Positions 8,802-17,802 of a DNA stretch of 64,000 bases are shown here, piece by piece. The DNA comes from Proteinivorax hydrogeniformans. Lineage in GTDB: Bacteria > Bacillota > Proteinivoracia > Proteinivoracales > Proteinivoracaceae. How positions within the stretch are numbered: position 1 is the stretch's first letter; the number at the start of each line of letters is the position of its first letter. Made by a program: the position numbers and the translations under genes. A model generated the notes under the pieces. The model had not been told where the DNA came from, made no database searches, and saw nothing but the letters and a program-made list of their open reading frames with translations. The stretch lies in assembly GCF_040515995.1 (NCBI RefSeq), contig NZ_CP159485.1, positions 1,488,001 to 1,552,000 on the forward strand, in the 5' to 3' direction.

Positions 8802-9179
8802 CTACAGCAGCATTGCACTATCAATATTTGTAAAAACTTTTTCCTTTAAGTTCTGCTCATCAACAGCAGTTATAACAGTTTTGCTTTGTGGATTAACGAC
8901 ATAAGCCACATTATTTACAATTAAAAGTGAATCTTTACTACCTTTTTGTTGTAGAATCTCCATAGCCTCATCAAGTTTTTTAGCTACTTTGCTATCGATT
9001 TTGATATCTCGGCTTTGAATGCGATTTTTAGCATGCTTAGAAACTTTGATATTATCTTTTAACTGCTTTTGAAAGAGATCATTAAAAGAGGATTGGCTTT
9101 TTGTTTCTTGAAGCTGTTTAGGCTTAGACTTGACTCTCCCGGCTAACGTTGGGTTTATAATTTTAGGCATTACTTTCAC
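8802..9179 (-). CDS. Flagellar operon protein, TIGR02530 family
   Basis: This 125-residue protein matches the small 'flagellar operon protein' family found between flgD and the hook gene in Firmicutes. The diagnostic part is HAKNRIQSRDIKIDSK followed by LLIVNNVAYVVNPQSKTVITA. There is no signal peptide. Its molecular role is not established; context suggests hook assembly. The start overlaps the flgD end by 17 bases. Confidence 0.85.
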   Translation of the reverse strand: MKVMPKIINPTLAGRVKSKPKQLQETKSQSSFNDLFQKQLKDNIKVSKHAKNRIQSRDIKIDSKVAKKLDEAMEILQQKGSKDSLLIVNNVAYVVNPQSKTVITAVDEQNLKEKVFTNIDSAMLL

Positions 9180-9603
9180 CTTCCACAGCGTTCAACACTG
9201 CAACGATATTTTCGGCTTTGTGCTTATTTCCGTTTACCTCCACCTGAAAATCATTGCCGTTTTTAATAACTCTGTCAACTATGCCTACTTCTTTACCATC
9301 CTGTGTTTCAACCTCGACATTCTTGCCCACTAATGCAAAAGCATTTGTTCCAGAAAGTCCACTTGACTGGGTCGCCATTTCCAGCATTTTCTCCATTTTG
9401 CCGCCTATATTCATTACCTGCTCTAAAGAACTAAATTGAGTCATCTGGTTGATAAACTCATTATCATCTTGTGGGGCTAAAGGATCTTGATGCTTAAGTT
9501 GCGCAACCAATATTTTTAAAAAGTCATCTTTATCTAATGTAGTGTTGAACTCATTTTTTACAGCCTGCGCTTGGGCTGTTGTATCTGTATTGATTTTTAC
9601 CAT
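9163..9603 (-). CDS. flgD: Flagellar hook-cap scaffolding protein FlgD
   Basis: FlgD caps the growing hook and guides assembly of hook subunits. The 146-residue protein has the N-terminal FlgD signature DDFLKILVAQLKHQDPLAP and QMTQFSSLEQ, followed by a short C-terminal beta domain. It is shorter than enterobacterial FlgD but usual for Firmicutes. It follows fliK by 15 bases. Confidence 0.95.
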   Translation of the reverse strand: MVKINTDTTAQAQAVKNEFNTTLDKDDFLKILVAQLKHQDPLAPQDDNEFINQMTQFSSLEQVMNIGGKMEKMLEMATQSSGLSGTNAFALVGKNVEVETQDGKEVGIVDRVIKNGNDFQVEVNGNKHKAENIVAVLNAVEGESNA

Positions 9604-9618
9604 TACTTCACCCCCTAT

Positions 9619-10863
9619 CTAAATTGATACATTCGGAAGATTAGTTGTTTCCTCTTCCTCAAAAAGCTTAAAATTCCGTCGCCTTTCTTTATTTTCATTC
9701 TTTTGCCTTTCCTGTTCATCTGATTGCCCAAAGTCAAAAGCAATGTCTACGTTAGCTTCTGTAAACCCTTCCTGCTGTAATTTCTCATGTAACTGTCCGG
9801 ATTGCTGCTGAAGATTGTTGTAAGTTTGTTCATTCTGAGCTAACATTCTAACCGTTAGGTTCCCCTTTTCCATCATCATAGTAATGTTAATTTCTCCTAA
9901 GCTTTCAGGGATTAGTTTGATTTTAGTTGAGGTTTTGCCATGTTGCTGAACCATAGGCATTTTTTGTTTTATAAGCTCCATAACCTTAATATTTACAGTA
10001 GATGGTAGTGAGTAACTCTTAGTGTTAAAGTTTTGGACCTTCTCGGCAACCCCATTAAGTTTGTTTGTTTCTTCAAATTGAATTTCGTTTAGAGTGCTAT
10101 TTGCAACATCTTTGTTTGAGCTAGTGGCAATAACCTTAGATTTAGAGGTATTAGCCTGGTTCTCGTCGGTAGTGCTACCGATTTTACTATATAGGGAAAT
10201 GTCTTGAGCTTTCGTTTTTTTGCTGCTTTCCTCTGCTAATTCAACGTTTAAATGCTTTTTAATCTGTGTTAACTTTTGTAAAGCTAACTTTTCTGATTTA
10301 GGCAACGTTTTTCCATCAAGCTTGCCCAAAATCTCTTCTAATCTAGATAAAGTCTTATCATCGGCTTTATTCAATGCCTTTGCTAAATTGGATGACCTCT
10401 CTTCATTAAGGTTTTCCATAGCCATTTTCATCTGCTGCTTCACCTTATCGTTATCCATTTTTGCGATTTCTGGATTCTTTTCAGCCAAAAGTGTTTTAAG
10501 CTTGTCTAGTTTTAAATCGGAATCTACTTTTTTATCTGCAAGAATTTGGTTAAGCTTAGATTGCTCAAATATATCCTTTTTTCCATCAAGCATCTGAAGC
10601 TGACTTGTCCCTTTTTCTAGGTTCGGGCTAATCTCTGAAGCAAGCTTTTCTAGCAGGCTAGGGTCTAAGGCTATAGCTAAAAACATGATTTCCATCACAT
10701 CTAACTCGCCGTCTTGTAGTGAATGAATAAGGCTAGCTATTAGCTCATCTTCTCCTTCTCCAACGCTATCGCTTAGAGTCTTTGCAAAATCTCCTTGCTT
10801 AGCTCCCTCACCTTGTTTTGAGTTAAGAATTGGCGTCAACATTGTCATTAACTCTACTTTCAT
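9619..10863 (-). CDS. fliK: Flagellar hook-length control protein FliK
   Basis: FliK is the secreted ruler that sets hook length and triggers the FlhB switch. The long N-terminal part is low in complexity and rich in Lys, Glu and Asp. The conserved C-terminal domain is seen at roughly residues 300-390, with IKLIPESLGEINITM and LTVRMLAQNEQTYNNL. I start it at the ATG at 10863 because AGGAGGTG lies just upstream; the in-frame TTG at 10884 would place that ribosome site inside the gene. The encoded protein has 414 residues. Confidence 0.9.
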   Translation of the reverse strand: MKVELMTMLTPILNSKQGEGAKQGDFAKTLSDSVGEGEDELIASLIHSLQDGELDVMEIMFLAIALDPSLLEKLASEISPNLEKGTSQLQMLDGKKDIFEQSKLNQILADKKVDSDLKLDKLKTLLAEKNPEIAKMDNDKVKQQMKMAMENLNEERSSNLAKALNKADDKTLSRLEEILGKLDGKTLPKSEKLALQKLTQIKKHLNVELAEESSKKTKAQDISLYSKIGSTTDENQANTSKSKVIATSSNKDVANSTLNEIQFEETNKLNGVAEKVQNFNTKSYSLPSTVNIKVMELIKQKMPMVQQHGKTSTKIKLIPESLGEINITMMMEKGNLTVRMLAQNEQTYNNLQQQSGQLHEKLQQEGFTEANVDIAFDFGQSDEQERQKNENKERRRNFKLFEEEETTNLPNVSI

Positions 10864-10891
10864 CTTTTCACCTCCTTTCCACAAACTATTT

Positions 10892-11437
10892 TTACATCAT
10901 GTTTTTGGTAATGCTAGCGGCGCGAGATGGTTCAAATGACGAAAGTATGTCTGACACTGTATCAGAGTCCATAAACTTAAATATTGCTATTATTTCATCA
11001 TCGTCTAACTCTTGTAAAATAGCAGCAGCATCTCTTGTGCGCATATTTGAATACTTATCCGCTATCGTCTCTATTCTTACTTTTTTATCATTTAGCATTT
11101 CTTCTTTTTCCACTAGCTGTTCTTCTAGCTCTTTTAGATCTTGCTCCCAAAGCTCTAGCTCTTTTGCTTTTGCATTCTGGCTTTCTTTTAATTCATCATA
11201 TCGTTCTGAAAGAAGCGAAACGGAACTTTCTAAAGATTTGATTTCTTCCTCTTTCTCTGCAACTATTACTTCTAATTCTTCCTTAGCAGGGTCTTGAACA
11301 CTTAAATCTAGAAAGGGTATAGGTAAAAGATCAAGCCCAAGAGCATTTGAAATTAGAACGAATATTATAAATGCTAAAACTAATGGTATAACCACTACAT
11401 AACCAAACATCTTTAACTTTTGCGCTGTAATCGCCAT
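10892..11437 (-). CDS. ylxF: MotE/YlxF-like flagellar protein with coiled coil
   Basis: This 181-residue protein has one N-terminal membrane helix (about residues 11-31), a long charged coiled coil (about 55-125), and a C-terminal MgtE-N-like domain containing RDAAAILQELDDDEIIAIFKFM. The arrangement matches YlxF of Bacillus and MotE-type proteins encoded between fliJ and fliK. The MgtE-N fold is also related to FliG domains, so a role near the export apparatus or motor is plausible but unproven. Confidence 0.85.
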   Translation of the reverse strand: MAITAQKLKMFGYVVVIPLVLAFIIFVLISNALGLDLLPIPFLDLSVQDPAKEELEVIVAEKEEEIKSLESSVSLLSERYDELKESQNAKAKELELWEQDLKELEEQLVEKEEMLNDKKVRIETIADKYSNMRTRDAAAILQELDDDEIIAIFKFMDSDTVSDILSSFEPSRAASITKNMM

Positions 11438-11455
11438 TTTATAAACGCCTCCTTG

Positions 11456-11887
11456 CTAATGCCTAGCGGAAACAATGTCGTCTATGAAGTTTTGCTCCTG
11501 CTTTTTCAGGTTGTATCCAAACTCTTTTAATTTTTTCTCTTTCAACTTCTCTAATGTCTTTTTTTCTTTTTGTCGCATTTGAGCAATGTTTTTTAGGTTA
11601 TCTAATTGCTCTTTTTGTTTACTTTGAATAGTATAAAGGCGTTTTTCTGTATCATGTAAAAAGGAAAAGTATTTGCTATGGCAGGAAAAATTTTCTACGG
11701 TTATACCCTGGCTACACTTTTCGTTAGTCGCTTTAACTACTTGAGTTTTCCTAAGGCCCACACTTTCAATGTCTTGTTGGGTTTTATTAATTTTAGATAG
11801 CTTATCTTGTATTTTGCTAATCTCTTCATTTAAAAGAGTTTCTTTATATTCTAAAACCTTTTGCAAGCTAAAATTAAAACCTTTCAT
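11456..11887 (-). CDS. fliJ: Flagellar export chaperone FliJ
   Basis: FliJ is the central stalk of the flagellar export ATPase and links FliI to FlhA. The 143-residue protein is almost entirely an antiparallel coiled coil rich in Lys, Glu and Gln, with the family-typical start FSLQKVLEYKE. It lies 15 bases after fliI, the usual partner. Confidence 0.92.
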   Translation of the reverse strand: MKGFNFSLQKVLEYKETLLNEEISKIQDKLSKINKTQQDIESVGLRKTQVVKATNEKCSQGITVENFSCHSKYFSFLHDTEKRLYTIQSKQKEQLDNLKNIAQMRQKEKKTLEKLKEKKLKEFGYNLKKQEQNFIDDIVSARH

Positions 11888-11902
11888 AAGTAAAAAACCA
11901 CC

Positions 11903-13213
11903 TTATATTTCTTTTAAAAGTTCAACGCTGTCAGAAAGGGAGTATTTTGAATCTACACTCTGCTTTAAAAAGTTCATTATCCTGCCGTTTTTTTCAATTG
12001 CCTCGTCTATATCATTATTACTACCTTTTTTATATGCTCCTATATTTATAAGGTCCTCTGCCTTTTTGTAATTACCTAAAACTTTACGTAAGTTTGCAGC
12101 TAACTCTTTATGTTCATCATCTACAACTTCCCCCATAACCCTAGAAACACTGTTAAGAATGTCAATGGCAGGGTAATGGTTTTGACTTGCTATATCTCTT
12201 GATAGTATGATATGGCCATCTAAAATTCCCCTAACTGCATCCGTTACCGGCTCGTTAAAATCATCCCCATCGACAAGAACTGTGTAAATACCAGTAATGC
12301 TACCTAGCTCACTTGTTCCGCTACGTTCAAACAGCTTCGGTAGTAGTGTAAATACCGAAGGTGTATAACCTCTAGTGGTAGGTGGCTCTCCCAAAGATAA
12401 GCCGATTTCTCTTTGTGCCATGGCAAATCTGGTCACAGAATCCATAAGTAACATAACATCTTTTTTTTGATCCCTAAAGTATTCTGCTATACTTGTAGCG
12501 ACGAAAGCTCCTTTAAGCCTTACCAGAGGTGGTTGGTCAGAGGTAGCTACAATAACAACGCTTCGTTTTAGTCCCTCTTCTCCTAGGTCACGTTCGATAA
12601 AGTCCATCACCTCTCGACCTCTCTCGCCAATTAAAGCTATAACATTTATATCAGCTTTGGTATTTCTCGAAACCATGCCTAATAGGGTACTTTTACCTAC
12701 ACCACTTCCAGCAAAAATCCCCATCCTCTGCCCTTTACCCATTGTCAGCAGTCCGTCAATTGGTTTAACACCGACACTTAGTGGCTGTTTAATCCTTGGC
12801 CTTTTTAATGGACTTGGTGGTTCATTAACGGTAGGGTATTCAGAGTCAGTGTATATAGGTCCTTTGCCATCTAGAGGATTACCTAATCCATCAAGCACTC
12901 TCCCTAACAACTTGTCTGAAACCTTTACAGTTAGAGGATGACCGAAATTTTTGACTTCACATCCCGGCCCGATATTTTTAATGTCACCTAACGGCATTAA
13001 TAAACTACAATCAGCTTTAAATCCTACAATTTCAGCAAAAACCTCATCCCCTGCAGAGGTCCTAATTGTGCAAATGTCACCTATGTTGCCCCAAGGTCCT
13101 TTGCATTTTAGCGTCAACCCTGTAACCTCTTGAAGGGTGCCATGGGCTTTAGGAGATAGAATTTGTTCTGCTTTTTTTTGAAAATAATCAATGTTTAGTG
13201 CAGAATCAGTCAT
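11903..13213 (-). CDS. fliI: Flagellum-specific export ATPase FliI
   Basis: FliI is the ATPase of the flagellar type III secretion system and resembles the F1 beta subunit. The 436-residue protein has an N-terminal beta-barrel, then a RecA-like domain with Walker A GSGVGKST at about residues 169-176, the catalytic-Glu stretch ALIGERGREV, and Walker B in DVMLLMDSVTR. The length and C-terminal helical domain are normal. It is 1 base from fliH, its regulator. Confidence 0.98.
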   Translation of the reverse strand: MTDSALNIDYFQKKAEQILSPKAHGTLQEVTGLTLKCKGPWGNIGDICTIRTSAGDEVFAEIVGFKADCSLLMPLGDIKNIGPGCEVKNFGHPLTVKVSDKLLGRVLDGLGNPLDGKGPIYTDSEYPTVNEPPSPLKRPRIKQPLSVGVKPIDGLLTMGKGQRMGIFAGSGVGKSTLLGMVSRNTKADINVIALIGERGREVMDFIERDLGEEGLKRSVVIVATSDQPPLVRLKGAFVATSIAEYFRDQKKDVMLLMDSVTRFAMAQREIGLSLGEPPTTRGYTPSVFTLLPKLFERSGTSELGSITGIYTVLVDGDDFNEPVTDAVRGILDGHIILSRDIASQNHYPAIDILNSVSRVMGEVVDDEHKELAANLRKVLGNYKKAEDLINIGAYKKGSNNDIDEAIEKNGRIMNFLKQSVDSKYSLSDSVELLKEI

Positions 13214-13214
13214 A

Positions 13215-13922
13215 TTAATTCACCAACTGTTCTTTAATTTCATTAACTAAAGCTGTAATGTTGTATGGTATGTAGCCTTGATTAGTTACTACTTTAATTT
13301 CATCATCTCTCATTTGCCTGTCGGTAACAACTCTCACATTAGAGTCACCTATATCTTCTAGATAACTAGTTATGAGTTGTTCATTAGCTGAAGATACAAT
13401 GACTTCTTTTAAGTTTCTGGGCTTAGCCAACGGAGATAGTTTATCATAAAGGGTTTTTATCAAGTTTTTATCTTGACTTGTCACATCACCAATAACCTGT
13501 TCTAAGATAAATCCAGTCAGAGCTAAAATGTCCTTTTCCGCTTGTATCAAAAGTTCAGCTTTTAAACTTTCAGTCTGACTTAATAAGTCTTCGGTCTTTG
13601 CTATTAGCTTCTCAGCTTTAGACTTACCATCACTCATTCCTACCTGCCTGCCTTCGTCAAACCCTTTATCATAACCTTCCTTAAAGCCTTTTTCCTTAGC
13701 TTTTCTGTATATATCCTCTTTTTCTTTTTGAGCCATTCTTAAAATCTGATCTGCTTCTTTTTTAGCTTTTTGAATGTCAGTTTCAATTGGTGTTGATGTT
13801 TTTTTTGCTTCTAGTTTCTGTTTCTGGACATCGGCATTGACAGCAAAATTTGAAATATCTATTTTCCTTACATCGCTTTCCTTAACGTTAAATGACTTTA
13901 TTACGTTAGACAACGATCTCAT
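13215..13922 (-). CDS. fliH: Flagellar assembly protein FliH
   Basis: FliH binds and restrains FliI and docks it at the C-ring. The protein has a charged coiled-coil N-terminal half with the Gly-rich stretch KEGYDKGFDEGRQVGMSDGK of the FliH/YscL type, and a C-terminal domain that contacts FliI. I start it at the ATG at 13922, which follows a GGGGGTG ribosome site; an in-frame GTG at 13937 is an alternative. Either start lies inside the end of fliG, so translation is probably coupled. Confidence 0.9.
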   Translation of the reverse strand: MRSLSNVIKSFNVKESDVRKIDISNFAVNADVQKQKLEAKKTSTPIETDIQKAKKEADQILRMAQKEKEDIYRKAKEKGFKEGYDKGFDEGRQVGMSDGKSKAEKLIAKTEDLLSQTESLKAELLIQAEKDILALTGFILEQVIGDVTSQDKNLIKTLYDKLSPLAKPRNLKEVIVSSANEQLITSYLEDIGDSNVRVVTDRQMRDDEIKVVTNQGYIPYNITALVNEIKEQLVN

Positions 13923-14910
13923 CACCCCCGCCACCACGGGCTATTATAATTTCACCTGTTTCTTCTAGTTTTCTAATAAGATTCACAATCTTTTGTTGCG
14001 CTTCCTCAATATCTCGCAGTCGAACTGGTCCCATAAACTCCATTTCTTCCTTTATCATAGCTGCTTGACGTTTAGACATGTTCTTAAATACTTTTTCACT
14101 AACTTCATCGCTGGCAACTTTTAGCGCCATGGAAAGTTCTTGATTGGTTACTTCTCTAACTACCCGTTGGATTGATTGATCATCTAGGTTAATAACATCT
14201 TCAAACACAAACATTTTTCTTCTAATCTCTTCTGTAAGTTCCGGGTCTTCAATTTCAAGGTTTTCAAAAATCGATTTTTCCGTCCCTCTATCAACCTTAT
14301 TAATAATATCAACTATTACATCGATTCCGCCGGCGTTTGTATAATCTTCATTACTCATAGATGAAAGCTTTTGTTCTAGTATATCTTCAATCTCTCTAAT
14401 AACCTCAGGAGATGTTCTATCCATAGTCGCTATCCTTTTAGTTATCTCACTTTGCACTTCTGGAGAAAGCCCCGAAAGTACAATAGACGCTTGTTCCGGC
14501 TGCAAAAATGAAAGAACTAACGCAATAGTTTGTGGGTGTTCATTGGAAAGAAAGTTTAATATTTGATGTGGGTCAGCTTTTCTCACAAAATCAAAAGGCT
14601 TTACTTGCAGTGACGCAGTTAATCTCCCTATAATATCAACAGCTTTTTGTGATCCTACAGCCTTTTCTAATATTTGCTTGGCGTAATCTATACCACCTGA
14701 AGAAATATATTCATGAGCCATACACATTTCTCCAAACTCATCTAATATCTTTTCTCTTTCTTCGTTTGAAATCTTCCTTGCGTTGGCAATCTCTAAGGTT
14801 AGCTCTTCAATTTCTTCCTCGCTTAAATGTTTAAAAATTTCCGCAGAAATCTCCGGTCCCAAAGTAATCAATAACACTGCTGCTTTCTTTTTTCCTGATA
14901 AAGTTGCCAT
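13906..14910 (-). CDS. fliG: Flagellar motor switch protein FliG
   Basis: FliG is the rotor protein on which the stator exerts torque. The 334-residue sequence shows the N-terminal domain (KKAAVLLITLGPEISAEIFK), the middle domain with the EHPQTIALVLSFL motif, and the C-terminal torque domain with charged residues in FVFEDVINLDDQSIQRVVRE. The length is typical. It lies 15 bases after fliF and overlaps the start of fliH. Confidence 0.98.
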   Translation of the reverse strand: MATLSGKKKAAVLLITLGPEISAEIFKHLSEEEIEELTLEIANARKISNEEREKILDEFGEMCMAHEYISSGGIDYAKQILEKAVGSQKAVDIIGRLTASLQVKPFDFVRKADPHQILNFLSNEHPQTIALVLSFLQPEQASIVLSGLSPEVQSEITKRIATMDRTSPEVIREIEDILEQKLSSMSNEDYTNAGGIDVIVDIINKVDRGTEKSIFENLEIEDPELTEEIRRKMFVFEDVINLDDQSIQRVVREVTNQELSMALKVASDEVSEKVFKNMSKRQAAMIKEEMEFMGPVRLRDIEEAQQKIVNLIRKLEETGEIIIARGGGGDEIVV

Positions 14911-14925
14911 TATTCCACCACCTAA

Positions 14926-16419
14926 CTACTCTTCTGCTATCCAAGATTTAATAAGCTTTGATACACCTTTGGGATCTTTACTAGCAAGACGTTTTATTTT
15001 TTCTTCTTGATTGTTTTCTTGGATATCTATATCTTCCTGTTCTGTAGTTGCTGCTACTTCCTGATATCCTGTAGGTTGATTTCTGTTTTTAGTCACCATT
15101 ACTCCAAAGACCGCCGCAATTATTAATCCTAGACCTGCTAGTGCTATTAATGCTAACTCTCTAGTTAGCCAAGGTTCTTGAATTACTACAGCGTCATCTG
15201 CTTCAGAAACTTCAGCAAAATCTCCACTCATTACATTTATTTGATCTGCTCTTCCTTCTACATCAAGTCCTGCAGCTACAGCTACAAAGTCACTTATAGC
15301 TTCGCTTTCTTCTTGACCTAATTCACCGTTTACTAAAACTGCCACTGACAATCTATCCACAGAACCTGGTGCCACAACTAAATGCTCCTTAACCTTATTA
15401 ATCTCATGATTAATTATCTCATGTCTTTTTTCTGATTCAGTAGCTCCACCGTCTACACCGGGATAAGTAGGAATATCTTCCTCACCCACTGGATCAATAC
15501 CCTGACCTGTAAAGTGTTCTTCTAAAACTTCCATAGATCTAACTATCTGTTCACCATCAGTTAATGGGTCGAAAAGCTCTGATTCTCTAACTAAATGGTC
15601 GAAGTTTAACTCTGCGTTTACATTCACAGCTACGTTATCATAGTCAAAATATACCCCTAATAAAGACTCTAAGCTGTTTTGCAAATTACGTTCAAAGTCA
15701 TTTTGTATAGCGAGGTTTTCCCTGATATCCCCTACTTGTGTTGTGGGCTGAGAGCTTTCATCTAAAGGTGTCATGTCTTGATCTGTTACAAAAACTCCCT
15801 CATAAGATAAGCCTTCCACACTGTTTGCAACTAGGTGTTTAATCCCGTTTACCTGGTTTGCCGAAAGAGTAACACCATCTAAAAATAATGTAACCGCTGC
15901 TTTGGCCTCTTCTCTATTACTTGTATATATAGATTCAGTGGCTGGAGTTATATTTACTTGTGCCCTATTTACTTCCGGAAACAACTCAATATTCCTAATA
16001 ATTTCTTCCTGCAAAGCTTGTAAATACAAGATTTGTCTTTCTGACTCTGGAGCAAAGCTACTTACATTTTCCAGTCTTTCATAGCCAATCATGCCGCTGC
16101 TTCTGGGGAGCTGATTTGTGGACATAAAAACTCGAACATCATCAGCATCATTTTTAGGGACAGCTATTGCAGTGCCACCTTCTTTTACTTCGTAATCTAC
16201 TCCCATCTCCCTTAGTTTTATCGTCATTTGCGAAACATCCTGAGATGAAAGTTCTGAATAAACCACTTCCATATCTGAGCTTAAAAATAGTACTCCTAGA
16301 GATGTTGCGGTTATCAGCAAAAAGAAGATAGCTGCCATTATTTTTATTCTCTCTGGCTTGGGTCTTTCTGACCACAAGCTTTTCATTTGATTTGCAATAT
16401 TATCTTTTAGTTCATTCAT
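14926..16419 (-). CDS. fliF: Flagellar MS-ring protein FliF
   Basis: FliF forms the membrane MS ring that founds the basal body. The 497-residue protein has a membrane helix at about residues 26-46, ring-building domains with the PRSSGMIGYERLE motif, a long extracytoplasmic part, and a second membrane helix at about 418-440. A cytoplasmic tail binds FliG. The gene lies between fliE and fliG in the canonical order. Confidence 0.97.
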   Translation of the reverse strand: MNELKDNIANQMKSLWSERPKPERIKIMAAIFFLLITATSLGVLFLSSDMEVVYSELSSQDVSQMTIKLREMGVDYEVKEGGTAIAVPKNDADDVRVFMSTNQLPRSSGMIGYERLENVSSFAPESERQILYLQALQEEIIRNIELFPEVNRAQVNITPATESIYTSNREEAKAAVTLFLDGVTLSANQVNGIKHLVANSVEGLSYEGVFVTDQDMTPLDESSQPTTQVGDIRENLAIQNDFERNLQNSLESLLGVYFDYDNVAVNVNAELNFDHLVRESELFDPLTDGEQIVRSMEVLEEHFTGQGIDPVGEEDIPTYPGVDGGATESEKRHEIINHEINKVKEHLVVAPGSVDRLSVAVLVNGELGQEESEAISDFVAVAAGLDVEGRADQINVMSGDFAEVSEADDAVVIQEPWLTRELALIALAGLGLIIAAVFGVMVTKNRNQPTGYQEVAATTEQEDIDIQENNQEEKIKRLASKDPKGVSKLIKSWIAEE

Positions 16420-16433
16420 TAGAGCACCCCTTA

Positions 16434-16721
16434 CTAAATCTGCATGCGCATTAGCTCGTTATAAGCTTCCACAAGTTTATTTTGAATTTGCACTGTAAGC
16501 TGCATAGCTATATTCGCTTGCTCAGCGGCTATCATTACATTATGTATATCTATGTCTTCGCCAGAAGCAAATCTGTTAGTTAGATCATCAGCTTTTAGTT
16601 CCAAATCATTTACTTTTCTGACTGCATCATTTAAAAATGACCCAAATTCTCCACTTGTTTCAACGTTTTTAGTTCTATTGGCTTTTTGAAGGCCTGCCAA
16701 ATCAACTTTTGTTATGTCCAC
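16434..16721 (-). CDS. fliE: Flagellar hook-basal body protein FliE
   Basis: FliE connects the MS ring to the rod. The 95-residue protein has the family-typical C-terminal helix with HNVMIAAEQANIAMQLTVQ and ends in AYNELMRMQI. It has no signal peptide, as it is exported through the flagellar channel. It follows flgC by 33 bases. Confidence 0.95.
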   Translation of the reverse strand: MDITKVDLAGLQKANRTKNVETSGEFGSFLNDAVRKVNDLELKADDLTNRFASGEDIDIHNVMIAAEQANIAMQLTVQIQNKLVEAYNELMRMQI

Positions 16722-16754
16722 TACCTACACCTCCAAGCATAAACTTACTATTGG

Positions 16755-17198
16755 TTACCTACCTATCTCAAGGGATTTCATAGCCATTGATTTGGCTGTA
16801 TTAATGCTGGTTACGTTCGCTTCGTATGACCTATTGGCTGATATCATGTTCGTCATTTCAGTTACAATATTAACATTTGGTTTTTGCACTATACCATTTT
16901 CATCGGCGTCCGGATGATCAGGCTGATACTTTTGTACAAACGGAGACTGGTCTTCCACTATGCGTGAAACTTTAACTCCTGGTTGGTGTTTTTTCTCTGC
17001 ATTTATGCTGCTTCTTAAAAAGCTTTGGAAAGAGTCCTCTTCTTTTGATGCCAACACTGCTTCTTTCCTTCTATATGGACCGCCATCTTCTGTCCTAGTC
17101 GTATTAACATTAGCTATATTTTCAGAAATAACATCAAGTCTTAACCTTTGCGCTGTAAGGCCAGACGCACTGGTATTGATTGTGTTAAAAATTGACAT
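16755..17198 (-). CDS. flgC: Flagellar basal-body rod protein FlgC
   Basis: FlgC is a proximal-rod subunit. The 147-residue sequence shows the N-terminal rod signature INTSASGLTAQRLRLDVIS with ENIANVNTTRT, the PYRRKEAVL motif, and the C-terminal helix with NPNV-type PNVNIVTEMTNMISA. The length matches the family. Two bases separate it from flgB. Confidence 0.96.
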   Translation of the reverse strand: MSIFNTINTSASGLTAQRLRLDVISENIANVNTTRTEDGGPYRRKEAVLASKEEDSFQSFLRSSINAEKKHQPGVKVSRIVEDQSPFVQKYQPDHPDADENGIVQKPNVNIVTEMTNMISANRSYEANVTSINTAKSMAMKSLEIGR

Positions 17199-17200
17199 CT

Positions 17201-17614
17201 CTATCTCCTCCCTTCATTTATAACAGTTCTTAACATACCAAACTTATTATTTAGCTGCTGGGTTAAGGTTGAATGGTATATACCATTTTTAGCCATCGCT
17301 GCTGTCTCTAGCTCGATATCAACATTGTTTCCATCTTCTCTCATAGATGTGGAATAATCTCTTTGCTTTTGAGGATGAACAGCGGACAAAGTTTGTCTGC
17401 CAATAGGGCGATGGTTATGGTGAGTTACCTCACCTGGTAATCCTTTTTTGTTTAACGCTTTATGTAATTCCCCTTTAAAAGTAACATCACTTCTTTTAAA
17501 TCCAGGGGTATCAACGTTTGCAATGTTGTTTGTCAGAACGCCCTGCCTTTTTGTAGAACCTTCAATACCTTTTTCCAACACTTGAAATGTTGGCTGAGCA
17601 AATATTCCTCGCAC
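17201..17614 (-). CDS. flgB: Flagellar basal-body rod protein FlgB
   Basis: FlgB is the most proximal rod subunit and the first gene of this flagellar operon. The 137-residue protein has the rod signature NNIANVDTPGFKRSDV and the C-terminal ELETAAMAKNGIYHSTLTQQ. It starts at a GTG (17614) preceded by AAGGAG about 11 bases upstream. The 150 bases upstream hold the codY terminator and a long inverted repeat, so the operon promoter should lie there. Confidence 0.96.
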   Translation of the reverse strand: MRGIFAQPTFQVLEKGIEGSTKRQGVLTNNIANVDTPGFKRSDVTFKGELHKALNKKGLPGEVTHHNHRPIGRQTLSAVHPQKQRDYSTSMREDGNNVDIELETAAMAKNGIYHSTLTQQLNNKFGMLRTVINEGRR

Positions 17615-17679
17615 CCTAATCTCTCCTTTATCATAAGAAACCGTCTTTTATGTAAATATATCACCATTTTACTATTCGT

Positions 17680-17760
17680 CATTTTTCCCCATATTCCTGC
17701 AAGAAAATAGAGGAAGCTACATAGGACTTTAGGAGTAAGTGTAAATATTGGGGAAAATTG
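17680..17760. repeat. Long imperfect inverted repeat upstream of flgB
   Basis: CATTTTTCCCCATATT at 17680-17695 can pair with AATATTGGGGAAAATTG at 17744-17760: 15 base pairs with one mismatch and one bulge, around a 48-base loop. It fills the space between the codY terminator and flgB, where the flagellar operon promoter or 5' leader must lie. It may be an operator dyad or a leader hairpin. I found no convincing full sigma-A or sigma-D promoter to decide between these. Confidence 0.6.
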
Positions 17761-17764
17761 ACAT

Positions 17765-17798
17765 AAAAAAGAACTGGCAGTAACTCCAGCTCTTTTTT
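17765..17798 (-). terminator. Intrinsic terminator of codY
   Basis: AAAAAGAACTGG at 17766-17777 pairs with CCAGCTCTTTTT at 17786-17797, with one G-U pair in the RNA, an 8-base loop and a U-run. It sits 4 bases past the codY stop and separates codY from the flagellar operon. Confidence 0.85.
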
Positions 17799-17802
17799 GG
17801 TG

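Noticed and set aside
10830-11297. Plus-strand frame of 155 codons over ylxF.
   Set aside because: It is the Ser-rich antisense shadow of a coiled-coil gene (Glu/Lys codons read backwards).
17744-17760. A CodY-binding box upstream of flgB.
   Set aside because: Only about 10 of 15 positions of the AATTTTCWGAAAATT consensus match, which is weak in AT-rich DNA. Kept only as a remark under the inverted repeat.
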